DNA of 64,000 nucleotides, from positions 1,922,001-1,986,000 of the forward strand of contig NZ_AP025514.1 of NCBI RefSeq assembly GCF_024347655.1. Reading direction: 5' to 3'. The position numbers and the translations under genes were made by a program. A model generated the notes under the pieces. The model saw nothing but the letters and a program-made list of their open reading frames with translations, was not told the DNA's origin and searched no databases. Numbering within the stretch: position 1 is the stretch's first letter; each line of letters begins with the position of its first letter. Positions 53,535 to 63,904 of the stretch are shown here, piece by piece. This DNA comes from Vibrio toranzoniae. GTDB taxonomy: Bacteria > Pseudomonadota > Gammaproteobacteria > Enterobacterales > Vibrionaceae.

Positions 53535-54989
53535 GTGGAAAAGTTCTACCATTTTTTAACTTTGGCTTCTGTCGCTTTGTACTGGGTTCTTGTCGCCGGT
53601 GTAACTTTACGTATCGTACTAAAACGACGCTCTCTCAGTGTTTCTCTTTCCTGGCTCATGATTATTTACATTCTCCCTATTGTTGGAGTCGCTTTTTACT
53701 TTCTTTTTGGTGAACTGAACTTAGGTAGAAAGCGAGCTGAACGCGCGCACCGAATGTTTACTCCCTTTGGTGATTGGTTCCGCCAGTTAAATAATTGCCA
53801 ACTGCACCAGCCAGGCAAAGTCGGCTCGCCTATCCACAAGATTGATGAACTTTGTAACAATAGGATGGGCATTCCTGCACTCAGTGGTAACACGCTTTCA
53901 CTGCAAGCTTCTCCTAATGAGAGCTTACACGCCATTATCGAAGATATAGAAAATGCCCAGACCAGTATTAAGATGGTTTTCTATATTTGGCACCCTGGCG
54001 GCCTTACTGACTCGGTAGCGTCTTCACTCATTAGAGCAGCAAAACGCGGCGTCGATGTTAAAGTTTTGCTCGATTCAGCAGGTAGCCCTCGCTTCTTCAG
54101 GAGCCACTGGTATCTAATGATGAAAAACGCAGGCGTCCAAGTTGTGCAAGCGTTGGAAGTGAGCCCATGGCGTATTTTTTTACGGCGCTTAGATTTAAGG
54201 CAACATCGCAAAATCATCGTAATTGACGAATCCATTGCTTATACCGGTTCAATGAACATGGTTGACCCACTCCATTTCAAACAAAGCTCAGGGGTGGGTC
54301 ACTGGATCGACGTAATGGTCCGTATAACTGGCCCAACCGTTAACGTGCTGTCGGCAATCCATGGTTGGGATTGGGAAGTAGAAACGGGCGAACGAATTCT
54401 TCCCGACTTACCGAAATGTCCTGTTGAAGAAATAATGACTCATCATCCAGTTCAAGTTGTTCCATCAGGTCCGGGGATGCCTGAATATTTAATCCTGCAG
54501 GTTCTAACTATTGCCATTAATCAGGCAAATAAATCTCTATGCATCACCACGCCTTACTTTGTCCCTAGTGCAGACTTATTAGAGACACTTAAAATGACAG
54601 CTCAACGTGGTGTAAACGTAGAACTGATCATTCCACACAACAACGATTCGTTAATGGTTAAATGGGCTTCTCGCGCCTTTTATACCGAGCTGCTTGAAGC
54701 AGGAGTGAAAATTTATGAGTTTTATGGTGGCCTTCTTCATACCAAATCTGTAGTGGTTGATGAAGAATTCTGTTTGATCGGAACGGTCAATATTGACATG
54801 CGTAGTCTCTGGCTCAATTTTGAAGTCACACTTGCCGTCGATGATGTACACTTCACTCGACAACTATCAGAATTACAAAAGTCTTACATTGAATCGGCTC
54901 ATCAAGTTGAATTAGAACAATGGGAAAAGAGGAGCCTAGGTAACCGCTTCTTTGAAAGGTTGTTCTATTTGTTCAATCCTCTGCTTTAA
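53535..54989 (+). CDS. cls: Cardiolipin synthase (ClsA-type)
   Basis: 484 residues. The start is GTG 53535; an ATG two bases earlier is out of frame. Two N-terminal membrane helices (ALYWVLVAGVTLRI and LSWLMIIYILPIVGVAFYF) precede two phospholipase-D HKD motifs: HRKIIVIDESIAYTGSMN (about residue 223) and HTKSVVVDEEFCLIGTVNID (about residue 402). It condenses two phosphatidylglycerols into cardiolipin and glycerol at the inner membrane. Length and layout match ClsA. Confidence 0.94.
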   Translation: MEKFYHFLTLASVALYWVLVAGVTLRIVLKRRSLSVSLSWLMIIYILPIVGVAFYFLFGELNLGRKRAERAHRMFTPFGDWFRQLNNCQLHQPGKVGSPIHKIDELCNNRMGIPALSGNTLSLQASPNESLHAIIEDIENAQTSIKMVFYIWHPGGLTDSVASSLIRAAKRGVDVKVLLDSAGSPRFFRSHWYLMMKNAGVQVVQALEVSPWRIFLRRLDLRQHRKIIVIDESIAYTGSMNMVDPLHFKQSSGVGHWIDVMVRITGPTVNVLSAIHGWDWEVETGERILPDLPKCPVEEIMTHHPVQVVPSGPGMPEYLILQVLTIAINQANKSLCITTPYFVPSADLLETLKMTAQRGVNVELIIPHNNDSLMVKWASRAFYTELLEAGVKIYEFYGGLLHTKSVVVDEEFCLIGTVNIDMRSLWLNFEVTLAVDDVHFTRQLSELQKSYIESAHQVELEQWEKRSLGNRFFERLFYLFNPLL

Positions 54990-55164
54990 TAAGATCAAAG
55001 AATCAGTAATAACTGGCCACTCATCACTTCCTAATTACGCTTGTAACCGTTAATCCTAAACCACGACAAAAATTAAAAAGTGTAAAAACTCCAGTCTCCC
55101 TCTTGATTTGGGGGCTGCTAGCATGTTTTAAATAGAACATAACCATCGATAAGGAATTCACAGC

Positions 55165-56349
55165 ATGTCCGAAAGCAAAACCACCAAACTCATCACAGCA
55201 GGTCGTGATAAGAAGTGGACCAATGGCGTCGTAAACCCACCAGTTCAACGAGCTTCTACTGTCGTTTTCAACACAGTAGAAGAGAAACGTAAAGCAACCG
55301 TTAATCGCGCTAACCAAACTCTTTTCTACGGACGCCGTGGCACTACGACTCATTTCGCGTTTCAAGATGCAATGGTTGAAGTTGAAGGCGGTGCAGGCTG
55401 TGCTCTTTATCCTTGTGGTACAGCAGCAATCTCAAACGCAATCTTATCTTTTGTAGAAACAGGAGACCATATTCTCATGGTCGACACCTGTTACGAACCA
55501 ACTCGTGATTTTTGCGAAACCATCATGAAAAAGATGGGTGTGGAAACAACTTACTATAAGCCAACCATTGGCGAAGACATTAAAGATCTTATAAAGCCAA
55601 ACACCAAAGTGCTTTTTACCGAGTCTCCGGGTTCAGTCACCATGGAAGTACAAGACATCCCAACACTCGCACGTATTGCTCACGAGCATGAAATCATCGT
55701 GATGCTAGACAACACTTGGGCAGCAGGCGTTAACTTCTCTCCGTTTGATTTCGGTGTTGATATATCGATTCAAGCAGCGACCAAATACATCGTTGGCCAT
55801 TCTGATGTAATGTTGGGGACCGCTGTTGCCAACGAAAAATGCTGGGAACAACTACGAGAACAGAGTTACTTGATGGGACAATGTGTCTCTCCAGATGACG
55901 CTTATCTTGGTCTTCGTGGTATTCGAACTCTTGATGTTCGACTACGCCAACACGCAGAAAGCAGCTTGAAAGTCGCAAAATGGTTAGAGACTCGCCCTGA
56001 AGTTGACCACGTTCGTCATCCTGCCCTAGAGACTTGCCCCGGCCATGAGTTCTTCAAACGAGATTTTACTGGTGGTAATGGCTTATTCTCTTTTGTTTTA
56101 AAGAACTCAAACCCACAAGCAACGACGGCGCTGCTTGACGGCATGACCCACTTTAGCATGGGTTACTCATGGGGTGGATTTGAGAGTTTGATTCTAGCAA
56201 ATGAGCCAAGTAGCTTTAACAGCCTGAGAACTGTTGCCAATCCTAATTTCGAAGGTACCTTGATACGTGTTCATATTGGGTTAGAAGATGTCGATGACCT
56301 GATTGCCGATCTAGAGGCGGGCTTAGAACGTTATAGCGCTCTGATTTAA
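55165..56349 (+). CDS. metC: Cystathionine beta-lyase
   Basis: 394 residues from ATG 55165, with AAGGA upstream. A Cys/Met-metabolism PLP enzyme: [23 protein letters not shown], the PLP-binding [17 protein letters not shown] and the Schiff-base Lys in [19 protein letters not shown] (near residue 210). The [11 protein letters not shown]-terminal segment is typical of MetC. It cleaves cystathionine to homocysteine, pyruvate and ammonia in methionine synthesis. I see no clear MetJ box in the 170 bases upstream. Followed by a terminator. Confidence 0.93.
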   Translation: MSESKTTKLITAGRDKKWTNGVVNPPVQRASTVVFNTVEEKRKATVNRANQTLFYGRRGTTTHFAFQDAMVEVEGGAGCALYPCGTAAISNAILSFVETGDHILMVDTCYEPTRDFCETIMKKMGVETTYYKPTIGEDIKDLIKPNTKVLFTESPGSVTMEVQDIPTLARIAHEHEIIVMLDNTWAAGVNFSPFDFGVDISIQAATKYIVGHSDVMLGTAVANEKCWEQLREQSYLMGQCVSPDDAYLGLRGIRTLDVRLRQHAESSLKVAKWLETRPEVDHVRHPALETCPGHEFFKRDFTGGNGLFSFVLKNSNPQATTALLDGMTHFSMGYSWGGFESLILANEPSSFNSLRTVANPNFEGTLIRVHIGLEDVDDLIADLEAGLERYSALI

Positions 56350-56384
56350 TTTCAAGAGTCATACCAATCGTATTATTATTATAT

Positions 56385-56412
56385 CAAAAGGCAGGACTAC
56401 CCTGCCTTTTCT
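56385..56412 (+). terminator. Rho-independent terminator
   Basis: AAAAGGCAGG pairs with CCTGCCTTTT across a short ACTAC loop. It lies about 40 bases after metC. Confidence 0.88.
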
Positions 56413-56456
56413 ATGTTCAATTACCTCACAATTATTTCGTCACAAGAAATAACACT

Positions 56457-57023
56457 TTATTTATGAGGACAACCGACTAAATGATCATTGACCATACCGG
56501 TCGCTTGCATAAACGCGTAACAGATTGTTTCCCCAACAAACTTAAAGCCTCTCTTCTTTAAAAACTTACTCATCGCTTTGGATTGCTCTGTAGAGGCGGG
56601 AACTTGGGACATCTCGGTCCATTGATTTTCAATCACCTTATTATCGACAAACTGCCATAAAGCATTGGATAAAGAACCAAACTCTTTCTGAAGTTCAAGC
56701 GTTGCACGAGCATTGTTGTAAACCGAAGCAATCTTACCCTTATGCTTAACCACATCGAAGTTTTCAATGATATTCGCCACATTGTCTTCATTGAGTGCGG
56801 CTAGCTTGTTGAGATCATAGTTATCAAATGCGGCACGGTAGCCGTCGCGCTTTTTGAGTATCGTGATCCAACTCAGGCCAGCTTGTGCCCCCTCTAACGT
56901 AATGAATTCAAACAACACTTGGTCGTCGTAAACCGGTACGCCCCACTCAGTATCGTGATATTCCCTTTCCAGTTCATGTTTAAGAGCCCATGCGCAGGTT
57001 CTATCCGATGCGTTCGCTTCCAT
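56457..57023 (-). CDS. tag: DNA-3-methyladenine glycosylase I
   Basis: 188 residues from ATG 57023; an upstream start would add 15 residues and is not needed. Zinc and active-site residues are visible: CAWA near the start, YHDTEWGVPVYDD, FEFITLEGAQAGLSWITIL, and the C-terminal HLVGCPH (zinc His/Cys). It removes 3-methyladenine from alkylated DNA in base excision repair. Length is usual for Tag. Read toward metC, with a terminator between. Confidence 0.93.
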   Translation of the reverse strand: MEANASDRTCAWALKHELEREYHDTEWGVPVYDDQVLFEFITLEGAQAGLSWITILKKRDGYRAAFDNYDLNKLAALNEDNVANIIENFDVVKHKGKIASVYNNARATLELQKEFGSLSNALWQFVDNKVIENQWTEMSQVPASTEQSKAMSKFLKKRGFKFVGETICYAFMQATGMVNDHLVGCPHK

Positions 57024-57051
57024 TTTGTCTTCTCTTTTATCAATCGGTATA

Positions 57052-57080
57052 TAAAAATAACGCCCCATTCAGGGGCACTA
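57052..57080 (-). terminator. Rho-independent terminator of the RND operon
   Basis: GCCCC and GGGGC stem (57062-57066 and 57072-57076), with TATTTTTA following on the minus strand. It lies between the pump gene stop and tag. Confidence 0.65.
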
Positions 57081-57099
57081 TTTCAAAGGTTAATTGCCG

Positions 57100-60000
57100 T
57101 TAAGCCACTTTAATCTTGTGGAATAGACGATACAACACAGGTACTACGATTAGCGTCAGTACCGTCGCAAAGCCCAAACCAAACATAATGGTTACTGCCA
57201 TTGGTTTGAAGAAGATATCTGGTAATAGCGGGATCATACCTAAAATAGTTGTGATCGCCGCCATACATACCGGACGCACACGGCTTAATGCCGCATCAAC
57301 AACCGCGACATACGGATCTTTACCCGACTTCATCTCAATCTCAATTTGATCAAGTAGTACGATACCGTTCTTCAAAAGCATCCCAGATAGACTCAAGAAA
57401 CCCAACAGCGCCATAAAGCCAAATGGTGTATTCAAGGCTAATAAGCCTGTCGTCACCCCTATTAACGCCAATGGAACCGTTAACCAAACAATTAAAGGCT
57501 CTTTCACTGAGTTAAATAAGAACACGGTAATTAAGAACATGAACAAATAGCCAAGAGGCATGGTTGTGAACAGTGATGCTTGTGCATCTGCTGACGATTC
57601 ATATTCACCACCCCACTCAAGTGAGTAACCCGGTGGCATCTCAATCGCTTCAATTTGTGGTTGTAATCGTTTTTGCAGAGTCGAAGCGGTTTCTTCACCC
57701 AAAAGGTCATTATCGGCCATTACCGTTAACATGCGCTTACGGTTCTTACGAATGATCAGTGGATCTTCCCATTCCAGCTCGTAGCCTAACGTTATTTGTT
57801 GCAGTGGGATGTATTCACTTAATGCCGGGCTCCAGATCTTCATGCCTTCGATGTTACGAATGTCGACACGCTCACCTTCAGGCAAACGCGCGACAATGGG
57901 CATCAGCGTAGTACCATCACGGTACACACCAATCGATTTACCAGAGAAAGACATCGCGAGGAAATCATCAACGTCTGATTTTGTAATACCATAACGGCGT
58001 GCTTGGCTTTCATTGAACTGAGGTTCTAGCACCTTGGTTCTTTCACGCCAATCGTGACGAATGTTAAATGCACCTTTGTCGGCGCGCATGATATCCATCA
58101 CTTGAGCTGCAATTGAGCGTAATACCGTTGGATCAGAACCTACAATTCGTGCTTCAATTTTCGCACCGCCACCAGGGCCTAATTCGATTTGTTTGAGCTT
58201 GTAGTCGATTTCAGGGAACTGACCATTTACATGTTTACGGAAACGCAGCATCAACCCTTCAAGTACTTCGTAACTTTTCACACGAACCGTTATCTCGCCA
58301 TATGCGCTATAACTTTTCTCTGGTGAGTAAGTCAGCATGAAGCGTTGTAGACCTTTACCTGCCGTCGTCGTGATATGATCAACTTCTCCCTGCTTTGCTA
58401 ACCAACTTTCAAGTACCTTAAGCTTGGTGTTGGTCGCACGAATATCGCTCCCTTCCGGCATCCACACATCCACTTGGAACATTGGTGTGGTTGAAGATGG
58501 GAAGAAGGCCTGTTTCACAAAACCAAAACCATAAACACTCGCCCCCAAACCGATAATCAAAACGAGCATGGTGAGCCACGCACGCTTCATACAGAACTCA
58601 AGGAAGTTTTTATAGATAACAAAAACCATCCCATTGTATGGGTCTTTGCCTTCGTTATCAGGGTCAACCTTTTGACCTTTGAAGAACATGTCAGCAAAGA
58701 AAGGCGTAATTGAGATAGCAGTAAACCAACTCAGCATTAACGAGACAAGTAGCACCGTAAATAAGGTGCCACAATATTCACCAGTTGAGTCTTCAGACAA
58801 GCCAATAGGAGCAAAAGCGGTGACTGCAATAACCGTTGCACCCAACAATGGCCACTTGGTCTGAGTAACGATATCGGTGGCGGCCTGCATCCTGGTTCGC
58901 CCCTTCTGCGTGCCGATCAATACTCCTTCCACCACCACAATGGCATTATCCACCAGCATCCCCAAGGCGATAACCAACGCGCCTAATGAAATACGTTGAA
59001 GGTCGATCTTGAGGTATTGCATGAAAATGAAGGTACCGAAAACAGTCAATAGCAGTATTAAACCGATCAGAAGACCCGACCGTAGCCCCATGAAGAACAA
59101 GAGAACCACAATCACGATCGCAACCGCTTGCCCTAAACTGACTACAAAACCGCTTACCGACTTATCGACTTCTTTTGGTTGGTTATACACCTCAGAAATG
59201 TCGATACCAACTGGCTGTTGATATTTAAGCTCTGCAAGCCGTCGGTCAAAGGCTTCCCCCACCTCAACCACGTTCACGCCCTGCGCAAATGAGACACCAA
59301 GGTTGAGGGCGAGTTTACCGTTATAGCCAATGATGTTACTCGGTACCTCAACATAGCCACGAGTGACGTCAGCTACATCTTTTAAATAGATGAGGCCTTG
59401 AGCACCACCTTCCGTCAAAATTAAATCACCGAGTTGTTCAACATTCTGGAACTCACCTGTGGGATGAATTCGAATGTACTCATCACCAATCCTTACCGCA
59501 CCCGCACTTGATACAATGTTCTGAGTTGATAAAAGGTTAAATACCGTGCTCGGAGAGAGGCCCAAAGAGCTAATACGTTTCATCGATATCTCAATGAAGA
59601 CTTGCTCTTGCTGTTGACCGGAAACAGAAACTTTACTGACCCCATCAACCAACTCCATCTCTCGCCTTAAATAATCAATGTAATCCAACAGCTCTTTGTA
59701 ACTATAGCCATCCCCCGTCACCGCCAGCAAAATACCGTAAACGTCACCGAAGTCATCAATGACTTGAGGATCATTAACGCCGGGTGGCAGTTCCACCTTA
59801 AGATCATTCACTTTTCGGCGAAGTTCATCCCATATTTGCGGAAGGTCATCGGGACCGTAGTTATTCTTCATCGTTACCGTTACCTGAGACAGGCCACGGC
59901 TTGAGATAGAGTTCACTTCATCCACATAGGTAAGCTGTTGAATCGCTTTCTCTAGCGGATAGGTCACTTCCTCTTCCACTTGCTGAGGGGTCGCCCCAGG

Positions 60001-60210
60001 GTAAGAAGTCACGACCATCGCATCTTTGATAGTGAAGGCAGGATCTTCTAGACGACCCAAACCAAAGAATGCAGAAACACCACCAATAAGGAAGATCAGA
60101 GACAACATCCAGCTGATGACTTTGTTACGTATAAAATAAGAAGCAACCCCTGTGATCTGATCATCACCCTGTTGAGAGTCATTTTGGGGCTTGTTATTTA
60201 CTTCACTCAT
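57100..60210 (-). CDS. RND-family efflux pump inner-membrane permease
   Basis: 1036 residues, the standard RND length, with about 12 membrane helices in two halves. Conserved features: the GRLEDPAFTIKDAMV start of the periplasmic domain, the proton-relay helix with LGMLVDNAIVVVEGV (helix 4), and LSGMLLKNGIVLLDQIE in the second half. It exports compounds to the medium using the proton gradient. It sits after two membrane-fusion genes, an arrangement like Vibrio vexIJK/vmeGHI, but no outer-membrane channel gene is here. The substrate is unknown. ATG 60210 is preceded by GGAGACGAAC. Confidence 0.93.
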   Translation of the reverse strand: MSEVNNKPQNDSQQGDDQITGVASYFIRNKVISWMLSLIFLIGGVSAFFGLGRLEDPAFTIKDAMVVTSYPGATPQQVEEEVTYPLEKAIQQLTYVDEVNSISSRGLSQVTVTMKNNYGPDDLPQIWDELRRKVNDLKVELPPGVNDPQVIDDFGDVYGILLAVTGDGYSYKELLDYIDYLRREMELVDGVSKVSVSGQQQEQVFIEISMKRISSLGLSPSTVFNLLSTQNIVSSAGAVRIGDEYIRIHPTGEFQNVEQLGDLILTEGGAQGLIYLKDVADVTRGYVEVPSNIIGYNGKLALNLGVSFAQGVNVVEVGEAFDRRLAELKYQQPVGIDISEVYNQPKEVDKSVSGFVVSLGQAVAIVIVVLLFFMGLRSGLLIGLILLLTVFGTFIFMQYLKIDLQRISLGALVIALGMLVDNAIVVVEGVLIGTQKGRTRMQAATDIVTQTKWPLLGATVIAVTAFAPIGLSEDSTGEYCGTLFTVLLVSLMLSWFTAISITPFFADMFFKGQKVDPDNEGKDPYNGMVFVIYKNFLEFCMKRAWLTMLVLIIGLGASVYGFGFVKQAFFPSSTTPMFQVDVWMPEGSDIRATNTKLKVLESWLAKQGEVDHITTTAGKGLQRFMLTYSPEKSYSAYGEITVRVKSYEVLEGLMLRFRKHVNGQFPEIDYKLKQIELGPGGGAKIEARIVGSDPTVLRSIAAQVMDIMRADKGAFNIRHDWRERTKVLEPQFNESQARRYGITKSDVDDFLAMSFSGKSIGVYRDGTTLMPIVARLPEGERVDIRNIEGMKIWSPALSEYIPLQQITLGYELEWEDPLIIRKNRKRMLTVMADNDLLGEETASTLQKRLQPQIEAIEMPPGYSLEWGGEYESSADAQASLFTTMPLGYLFMFLITVFLFNSVKEPLIVWLTVPLALIGVTTGLLALNTPFGFMALLGFLSLSGMLLKNGIVLLDQIEIEMKSGKDPYVAVVDAALSRVRPVCMAAITTILGMIPLLPDIFFKPMAVTIMFGLGFATVLTLIVVPVLYRLFHKIKVA

Positions 60211-61288
60211 TGTTCGTCTCCTGAGACAATACTTCCACTGTCATCCCATCTCGCAATCGCGATACGCCTGCAACAACGACATGCTGCCCCATTTCTAATC
60301 CTTTCATTATCTGCAATGTTTTCTGGTTTGCTTTTCCTAACACGACTTGTTGTTTCGAAACTGTCTTGTCGTCATTAAGAACCCACACATAAGAATTTTG
60401 ACGAGTCAGTTCATCACCATCGGCATTAAAGACAGCTTCGATCGGAATAAGGACGCCGGCTTTTAAATCCAAACCGATATCTCGCCCATTAGAAGTGACA
60501 TCAACGGCCATACCATCAAGAATCAAATCATCTTTTGGCATAGGTAAAGCTAGTGTGACGGTGAAAGTCCCAGTGCTTGGATCAGGTTCAGTCGTGAACT
60601 CCTTAATACTCGCCGTGTATTCATTACCACTAGGCACTCGAACCAAAGCTTCTACATTCGATAAAAGTTGTTCGCTTGGCTGGTTCACATAAATTTGGTC
60701 AGGTAGTTGGATAACCACTTCCACATTCTCAACACTGTGAATATTTACAACCTGTTGGCCAACCTGAATATTTTCATATTGATCAACACTGACTCGAGAG
60801 ATAATCCCATCAACCGGGGCACGAATCTTAGTGAACGATAACCGTAATTTAGCAAGCTCTAATTCAGAATAAGCAATCTGACGTTGCGCGGCGATTTCAT
60901 CAAACTGCGACTTCGCTAATAGCCCTTTCTTCACGAGCGGACTCGAACGTCTATATTGGCTGTTGATTACCGTGTAACGCGCCTGAGCGTTGTCTACATC
61001 CAATTGGTAATCGGTAGGATCTAACTCAGCAATGATATCTCCGGCTTTAACCCGCTCACCTTCTTTTACATCCAGCTTATTGATTTCTCCAGCGACACGA
61101 AAGCTAAGGCGGGCTTTCTCTGCAGCATTAGCCACCGCCGGGAAATAAAGCTTATCGCTAAAATCGATGACTGATATCTCGACGGCTTTAACCAAGGGCG
61201 TGTTATCCACTTCTGTCACTTGTTTATCTTCACAAGCTGTAAGTAGGGCTAAACACGACAGCCCTGCGGCTACTTTAAGTGTTTTCAT
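60203..61288 (-). CDS. RND periplasmic adaptor (membrane-fusion) lipoprotein 2
   Basis: 361 residues from ATG 61288. A lipoprotein signal (LSCLALLTACED) anchors it to the inner membrane. The HlyD/AcrA layout is seen: a barrel-lipoyl first half (LSFRVAGEINKLDVKEGERV, DIIAELDPTDYQ), a coiled-coil helix pair, the second lipoyl half (IRAPVDGIISRVSV) and a beta-barrel. It links the pump to an outer-membrane channel. The gene overlaps the pump start by 8 bases. It is paralogous to the next upstream gene. Confidence 0.9.
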   Translation of the reverse strand: MKTLKVAAGLSCLALLTACEDKQVTEVDNTPLVKAVEISVIDFSDKLYFPAVANAAEKARLSFRVAGEINKLDVKEGERVKAGDIIAELDPTDYQLDVDNAQARYTVINSQYRRSSPLVKKGLLAKSQFDEIAAQRQIAYSELELAKLRLSFTKIRAPVDGIISRVSVDQYENIQVGQQVVNIHSVENVEVVIQLPDQIYVNQPSEQLLSNVEALVRVPSGNEYTASIKEFTTEPDPSTGTFTVTLALPMPKDDLILDGMAVDVTSNGRDIGLDLKAGVLIPIEAVFNADGDELTRQNSYVWVLNDDKTVSKQQVVLGKANQKTLQIMKGLEMGQHVVVAGVSRLRDGMTVEVLSQETNNE

Positions 61289-61289
61289 G

Positions 61290-62324
61290 TTATAGCCCCC
61301 TTTCCTTGATCCACTCTCGGACTTTAATGCCCGGTTCAAGACCATTAACACCAGAAGTGACAATACGGTCTCCATCGTTCAGCCCAGAGACAATATGACG
61401 TTTTTCATCAATCACGATTGCCACATTCTCAACAATACCGTCATTATTGACACGCCACACTGACACATCATCACCATCGGTCATCATGGCAGAGGTTGGT
61501 ATTTTGGTTGCCGCCGCGAGAGCAGACACGAGATTTACCGTGCCAGACATGCCAGGCAAAATACCGATATCGGTTGGTCTTTCCATCACCATCGTTACTT
61601 TGTATGAACTTGTTTTTGGATCCGCTTCGGTATCAACTTCTTGGAAGGTTAAAACGTAAGGATTTTCAGGGAATGCATCAAATACCATGGTTGCTTCGGT
61701 TTCAAACCCGGAAGAAAAGCGCGAGATAAGTTGATCGGGTAATAGGAAAACGACTTTAAGAACCTGATTGGTTTGAATATTCATCACACCTTGTTTCGCA
61801 GTGATATATTCATGGTTTTCAGCTGGAATGATGGAAATTGTTCCATCGTAAGGCGCGACCAGAGTCGTGTAACGCAGGTTAGCTTTAGCTTGATTAAGAA
61901 CTGCTTTAGCTGAATTGTGATTAGCTTTCGCTTGGTCGAAATCTTGTTCTGATACCACGCGATCTTTACGTAGCTTGATCGCACGCTGATACTGTACATC
62001 GGCAAGCTTAAAGTTGGCCCTCGCTTGTTTCTCTAACAACTGATATTGATCTGGATTTAGTGCTGCAAGTGCGTCACCTTTGGTAACTGGTTGACCCGAA
62101 GTGACGTCAATAGTCTGAAGTAACCCGGGGACACGGAATGCAAGGACTGCTTTATTACCGGCTTCTGTGGTGGCAGGAAAGCGACGTTCAAAAGCATTGT
62201 TGCCGACAGAGACAGTGAAGAGTTTGGCGGGTCTAGATTCAGGCTCAGGTACCGGAGGAAGCTCCTTACCACACCCAAACAACCCAGCGATGGCTGTCAA
62301 TAGGACTACGGAGGCTCTATACAT
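61290..62324 (-). CDS. RND periplasmic adaptor (membrane-fusion) lipoprotein 1
   Basis: 344 residues from ATG 62324. A lipobox (AIAGLFGC) is present. The membrane-fusion layout is the same: VLAFRVPGLLQTIDVTSGQPV, the coiled-coil around residues 95-150, LVAPYDGTISIIPAENHE and the barrel. It is the first gene of a three-gene operon with adaptor 2 and the pump. Two different adaptors for one pump may form a mixed hexamer. Confidence 0.9.
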   Translation of the reverse strand: MYRASVVLLTAIAGLFGCGKELPPVPEPESRPAKLFTVSVGNNAFERRFPATTEAGNKAVLAFRVPGLLQTIDVTSGQPVTKGDALAALNPDQYQLLEKQARANFKLADVQYQRAIKLRKDRVVSEQDFDQAKANHNSAKAVLNQAKANLRYTTLVAPYDGTISIIPAENHEYITAKQGVMNIQTNQVLKVVFLLPDQLISRFSSGFETEATMVFDAFPENPYVLTFQEVDTEADPKTSSYKVTMVMERPTDIGILPGMSGTVNLVSALAAATKIPTSAMMTDGDDVSVWRVNNDGIVENVAIVIDEKRHIVSGLNDGDRIVTSGVNGLEPGIKVREWIKERGL

Positions 62325-62414
62325 TAGTAATCATCCATAACTATAAATATTTTTATAACATAGATTAATCACATGTAACTTACCAATTATCGTAAGATTT
62401 ATTTAGACAAAATT

Positions 62415-62462
62415 ATCAAAAATAATAATGGTTTAGGATCAGCCGTCCCAAACCATTATCTA
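62415..62462 (-). terminator. Rho-independent terminator of psp genes
   Basis: ATAATGGTTT and AAACCATTAT form a perfect 10 bp stem (62425-62434 and 62450-62459). On the minus strand it is followed by TATTTTTGATAATTTT. It is 20 bases past the pspC stop. Confidence 0.75.
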
Positions 62463-62481
62463 ATATTTTTAGGTTTTACTA

Positions 62482-62868
62482 CTACATTCTCTTAAATTCG
62501 CGGTCGACTTTAAAAGTATCTGAGGTGACATAGGCTTCCATGTTGCGCACACTCGTCTCTAACTTCTGGAAATCACTTTCTAGAGTGCCCAATAAAGACT
62601 CGGCTGTTTGTCCTTTTTCCCAAGGTTTTTGCTTCAATGTATGCTCTTGCTTGGCTTTCATTTCATCGACATACTGGGACGGTTGTTTTTCAAGCATGAA
62701 CGTCAAAGCTAAATACGCGAGTAAAACGAGGAAGCTGCCTCCAAGCAGTGCGGCAGAGATAACCAAGATACGAACCAACCAAACTTCCAGGCCAAAGTAG
62801 TTCGCTAAACCTGCACACACCCCAGACAATTTGCCGTTGATTGGATCGCGATACAGTTCTTTACTCAT
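62482..62868 (-). CDS. pspC: Phage-shock protein C
   Basis: 128 residues from ATG 62868. An N-terminal PspC domain (LYRDPINGKLSGVCAGLANYFGLEVWLVRI) is followed by a hydrophobic helix (AALLGGSFLVLLAYLALTFML) and a coiled C-terminal tail. It is an inner-membrane partner of PspB that senses secretin or membrane stress and recruits PspA. The start overlaps the pspB stop by 8 bases. Confidence 0.94.
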   Translation of the reverse strand: MSKELYRDPINGKLSGVCAGLANYFGLEVWLVRILVISAALLGGSFLVLLAYLALTFMLEKQPSQYVDEMKAKQEHTLKQKPWEKGQTAESLLGTLESDFQKLETSVRNMEAYVTSDTFKVDREFKRM

Positions 62869-63094
62869 AGTTTCGCCTCCAGTTAGGTGACTCCGCATCC
62901 AGTATTTTTTCTAGCGTTTTCACTCGGTCTTGCATAGATTCAGCTTGAGCTGAAAGCTTGTGCAAGCGCTGAAGATCCGTTTCAGAAAGACCGTTACTGG
63001 ATTTCTTCTTGCTGCGGTAATGTAAGAATAACCATAGCGGTGCCACGAAGATCAAGAAGACAATCAGTGGACCTGCAATTAGAAATGTTGACAT
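62861..63094 (-). CDS. pspB: Phage-shock protein B
   Basis: 77 residues from ATG 63094, with AGGAG six bases upstream. One N-terminal membrane helix (FLIAGPLIVFLIFVAPLWLFLHY) is followed by a leucine-zipper-like coiled coil (LQRLHKLSAQAESMQDRVKTLEKIL). It is the membrane partner of PspC. Located between pspA and pspC in the standard order. Confidence 0.94.
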   Translation of the reverse strand: MSTFLIAGPLIVFLIFVAPLWLFLHYRSKKKSSNGLSETDLQRLHKLSAQAESMQDRVKTLEKILDAESPNWRRNYE

Positions 63095-63108
63095 AGACAA
63101 CTCCTAAA

Positions 63109-63780
63109 TTATTTATCGCGGTTTTCAACTTGTTGCTTCAGTTTCGCTAGCTCTTGTTCAATTTCATCTTGAGCTTGTAGCTCTGCAAATTCTTGGTCTA
63201 GAGATTTTGCATTGCCTGTTTTTGCGTAAACGTCTGCTTCAGCTTCTAATTCATCCACTTTACGCGAGAATTGCTCAAACTTCGCCATTGCTTCGTTGGT
63301 TTTGCTTGAATGCAGGTGTTTTTGAACATCACGACGATTACTCGCGGCATTATTACGAATCATTAAAGCTTGCTGCTTTGCGCGAGTCTCGGCGATTTTG
63401 GTTTCTAGCTTACCAATCTCGCTGGTTAGCTTTTCAATCGTTTCATGAACCAAAGTTTGTTCGGTATGTAGACTCTTAAGGATGTCTTCCAGTTTTTGCT
63501 TTTCGATCAGCGCCGCTCTCGCCAAATCTTCACGTTGTTTAGTCAGTGCTAGAGTCGCTTTATTTTGCCAATCTACAATCTGCGTTTCGATAGCTTCAAC
63601 TTTACGCGCTAGCTCCTTTTTGTCTGCAATGGCTTTTGCTGAGTTAGTGCGAACTTCAACCAACGTGTCTTCCATTTCTTGTATAATCAGGCGAATCATC
63701 TTTTCAGGATCTTCAGCCTTATCTAATAGTGCACTGATGTTTGAATTTACAATATCTGCAAAGCGAGAAAAAATACCCAT
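63109..63780 (-). CDS. pspA: Phage-shock protein A
   Basis: 223 residues. The PspA/Vipp1/ESCRT-III-like fold is nearly all helix: [25 protein letters not shown] at the N-terminus (membrane-binding amphipathic helix 0 and PspF contact), then a long coiled-coil hairpin (about residues 25-145). It stabilises a stressed inner membrane and holds back the activator PspF. It is the first gene of pspABC. Confidence 0.95.
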   Translation of the reverse strand: MGIFSRFADIVNSNISALLDKAEDPEKMIRLIIQEMEDTLVEVRTNSAKAIADKKELARKVEAIETQIVDWQNKATLALTKQREDLARAALIEKQKLEDILKSLHTEQTLVHETIEKLTSEIGKLETKIAETRAKQQALMIRNNAASNRRDVQKHLHSSKTNEAMAKFEQFSRKVDELEAEADVYAKTGNAKSLDQEFAELQAQDEIEQELAKLKQQVENRDK

Positions 63781-63887
63781 GAGGAACTCCTTAATTACAA
63801 TGACGGCAAATGTGCTTTAAATCGTTGTTCGACTTCCAATTCACTTGCTCACAAATTTACGTTTATTATTAAACCTACTGTAAGTAA

Positions 63888-63904
63888 TCCAAGTAGCGTG
63901 CCAA
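63888..63904 (-). promoter_or_regulatory. Sigma-54 promoter of pspABC
   Basis: The minus strand reads TTGGCACGCTACTTGGA, which matches the sigma-54 consensus TTGGCACG-N4-TTGCW at all but one base, with GG at -24 and TTGG at -12. It lies about 110 bases upstream of pspA. Activation by PspF is expected; pspF is probably just outside the window on the other strand. Confidence 0.85.

Noticed and set aside
55024..55365. 113-codon minus-strand frame overlapping the metC start
   Set aside because: It is antisense to the clearly coding metC N-terminus, with no family match.
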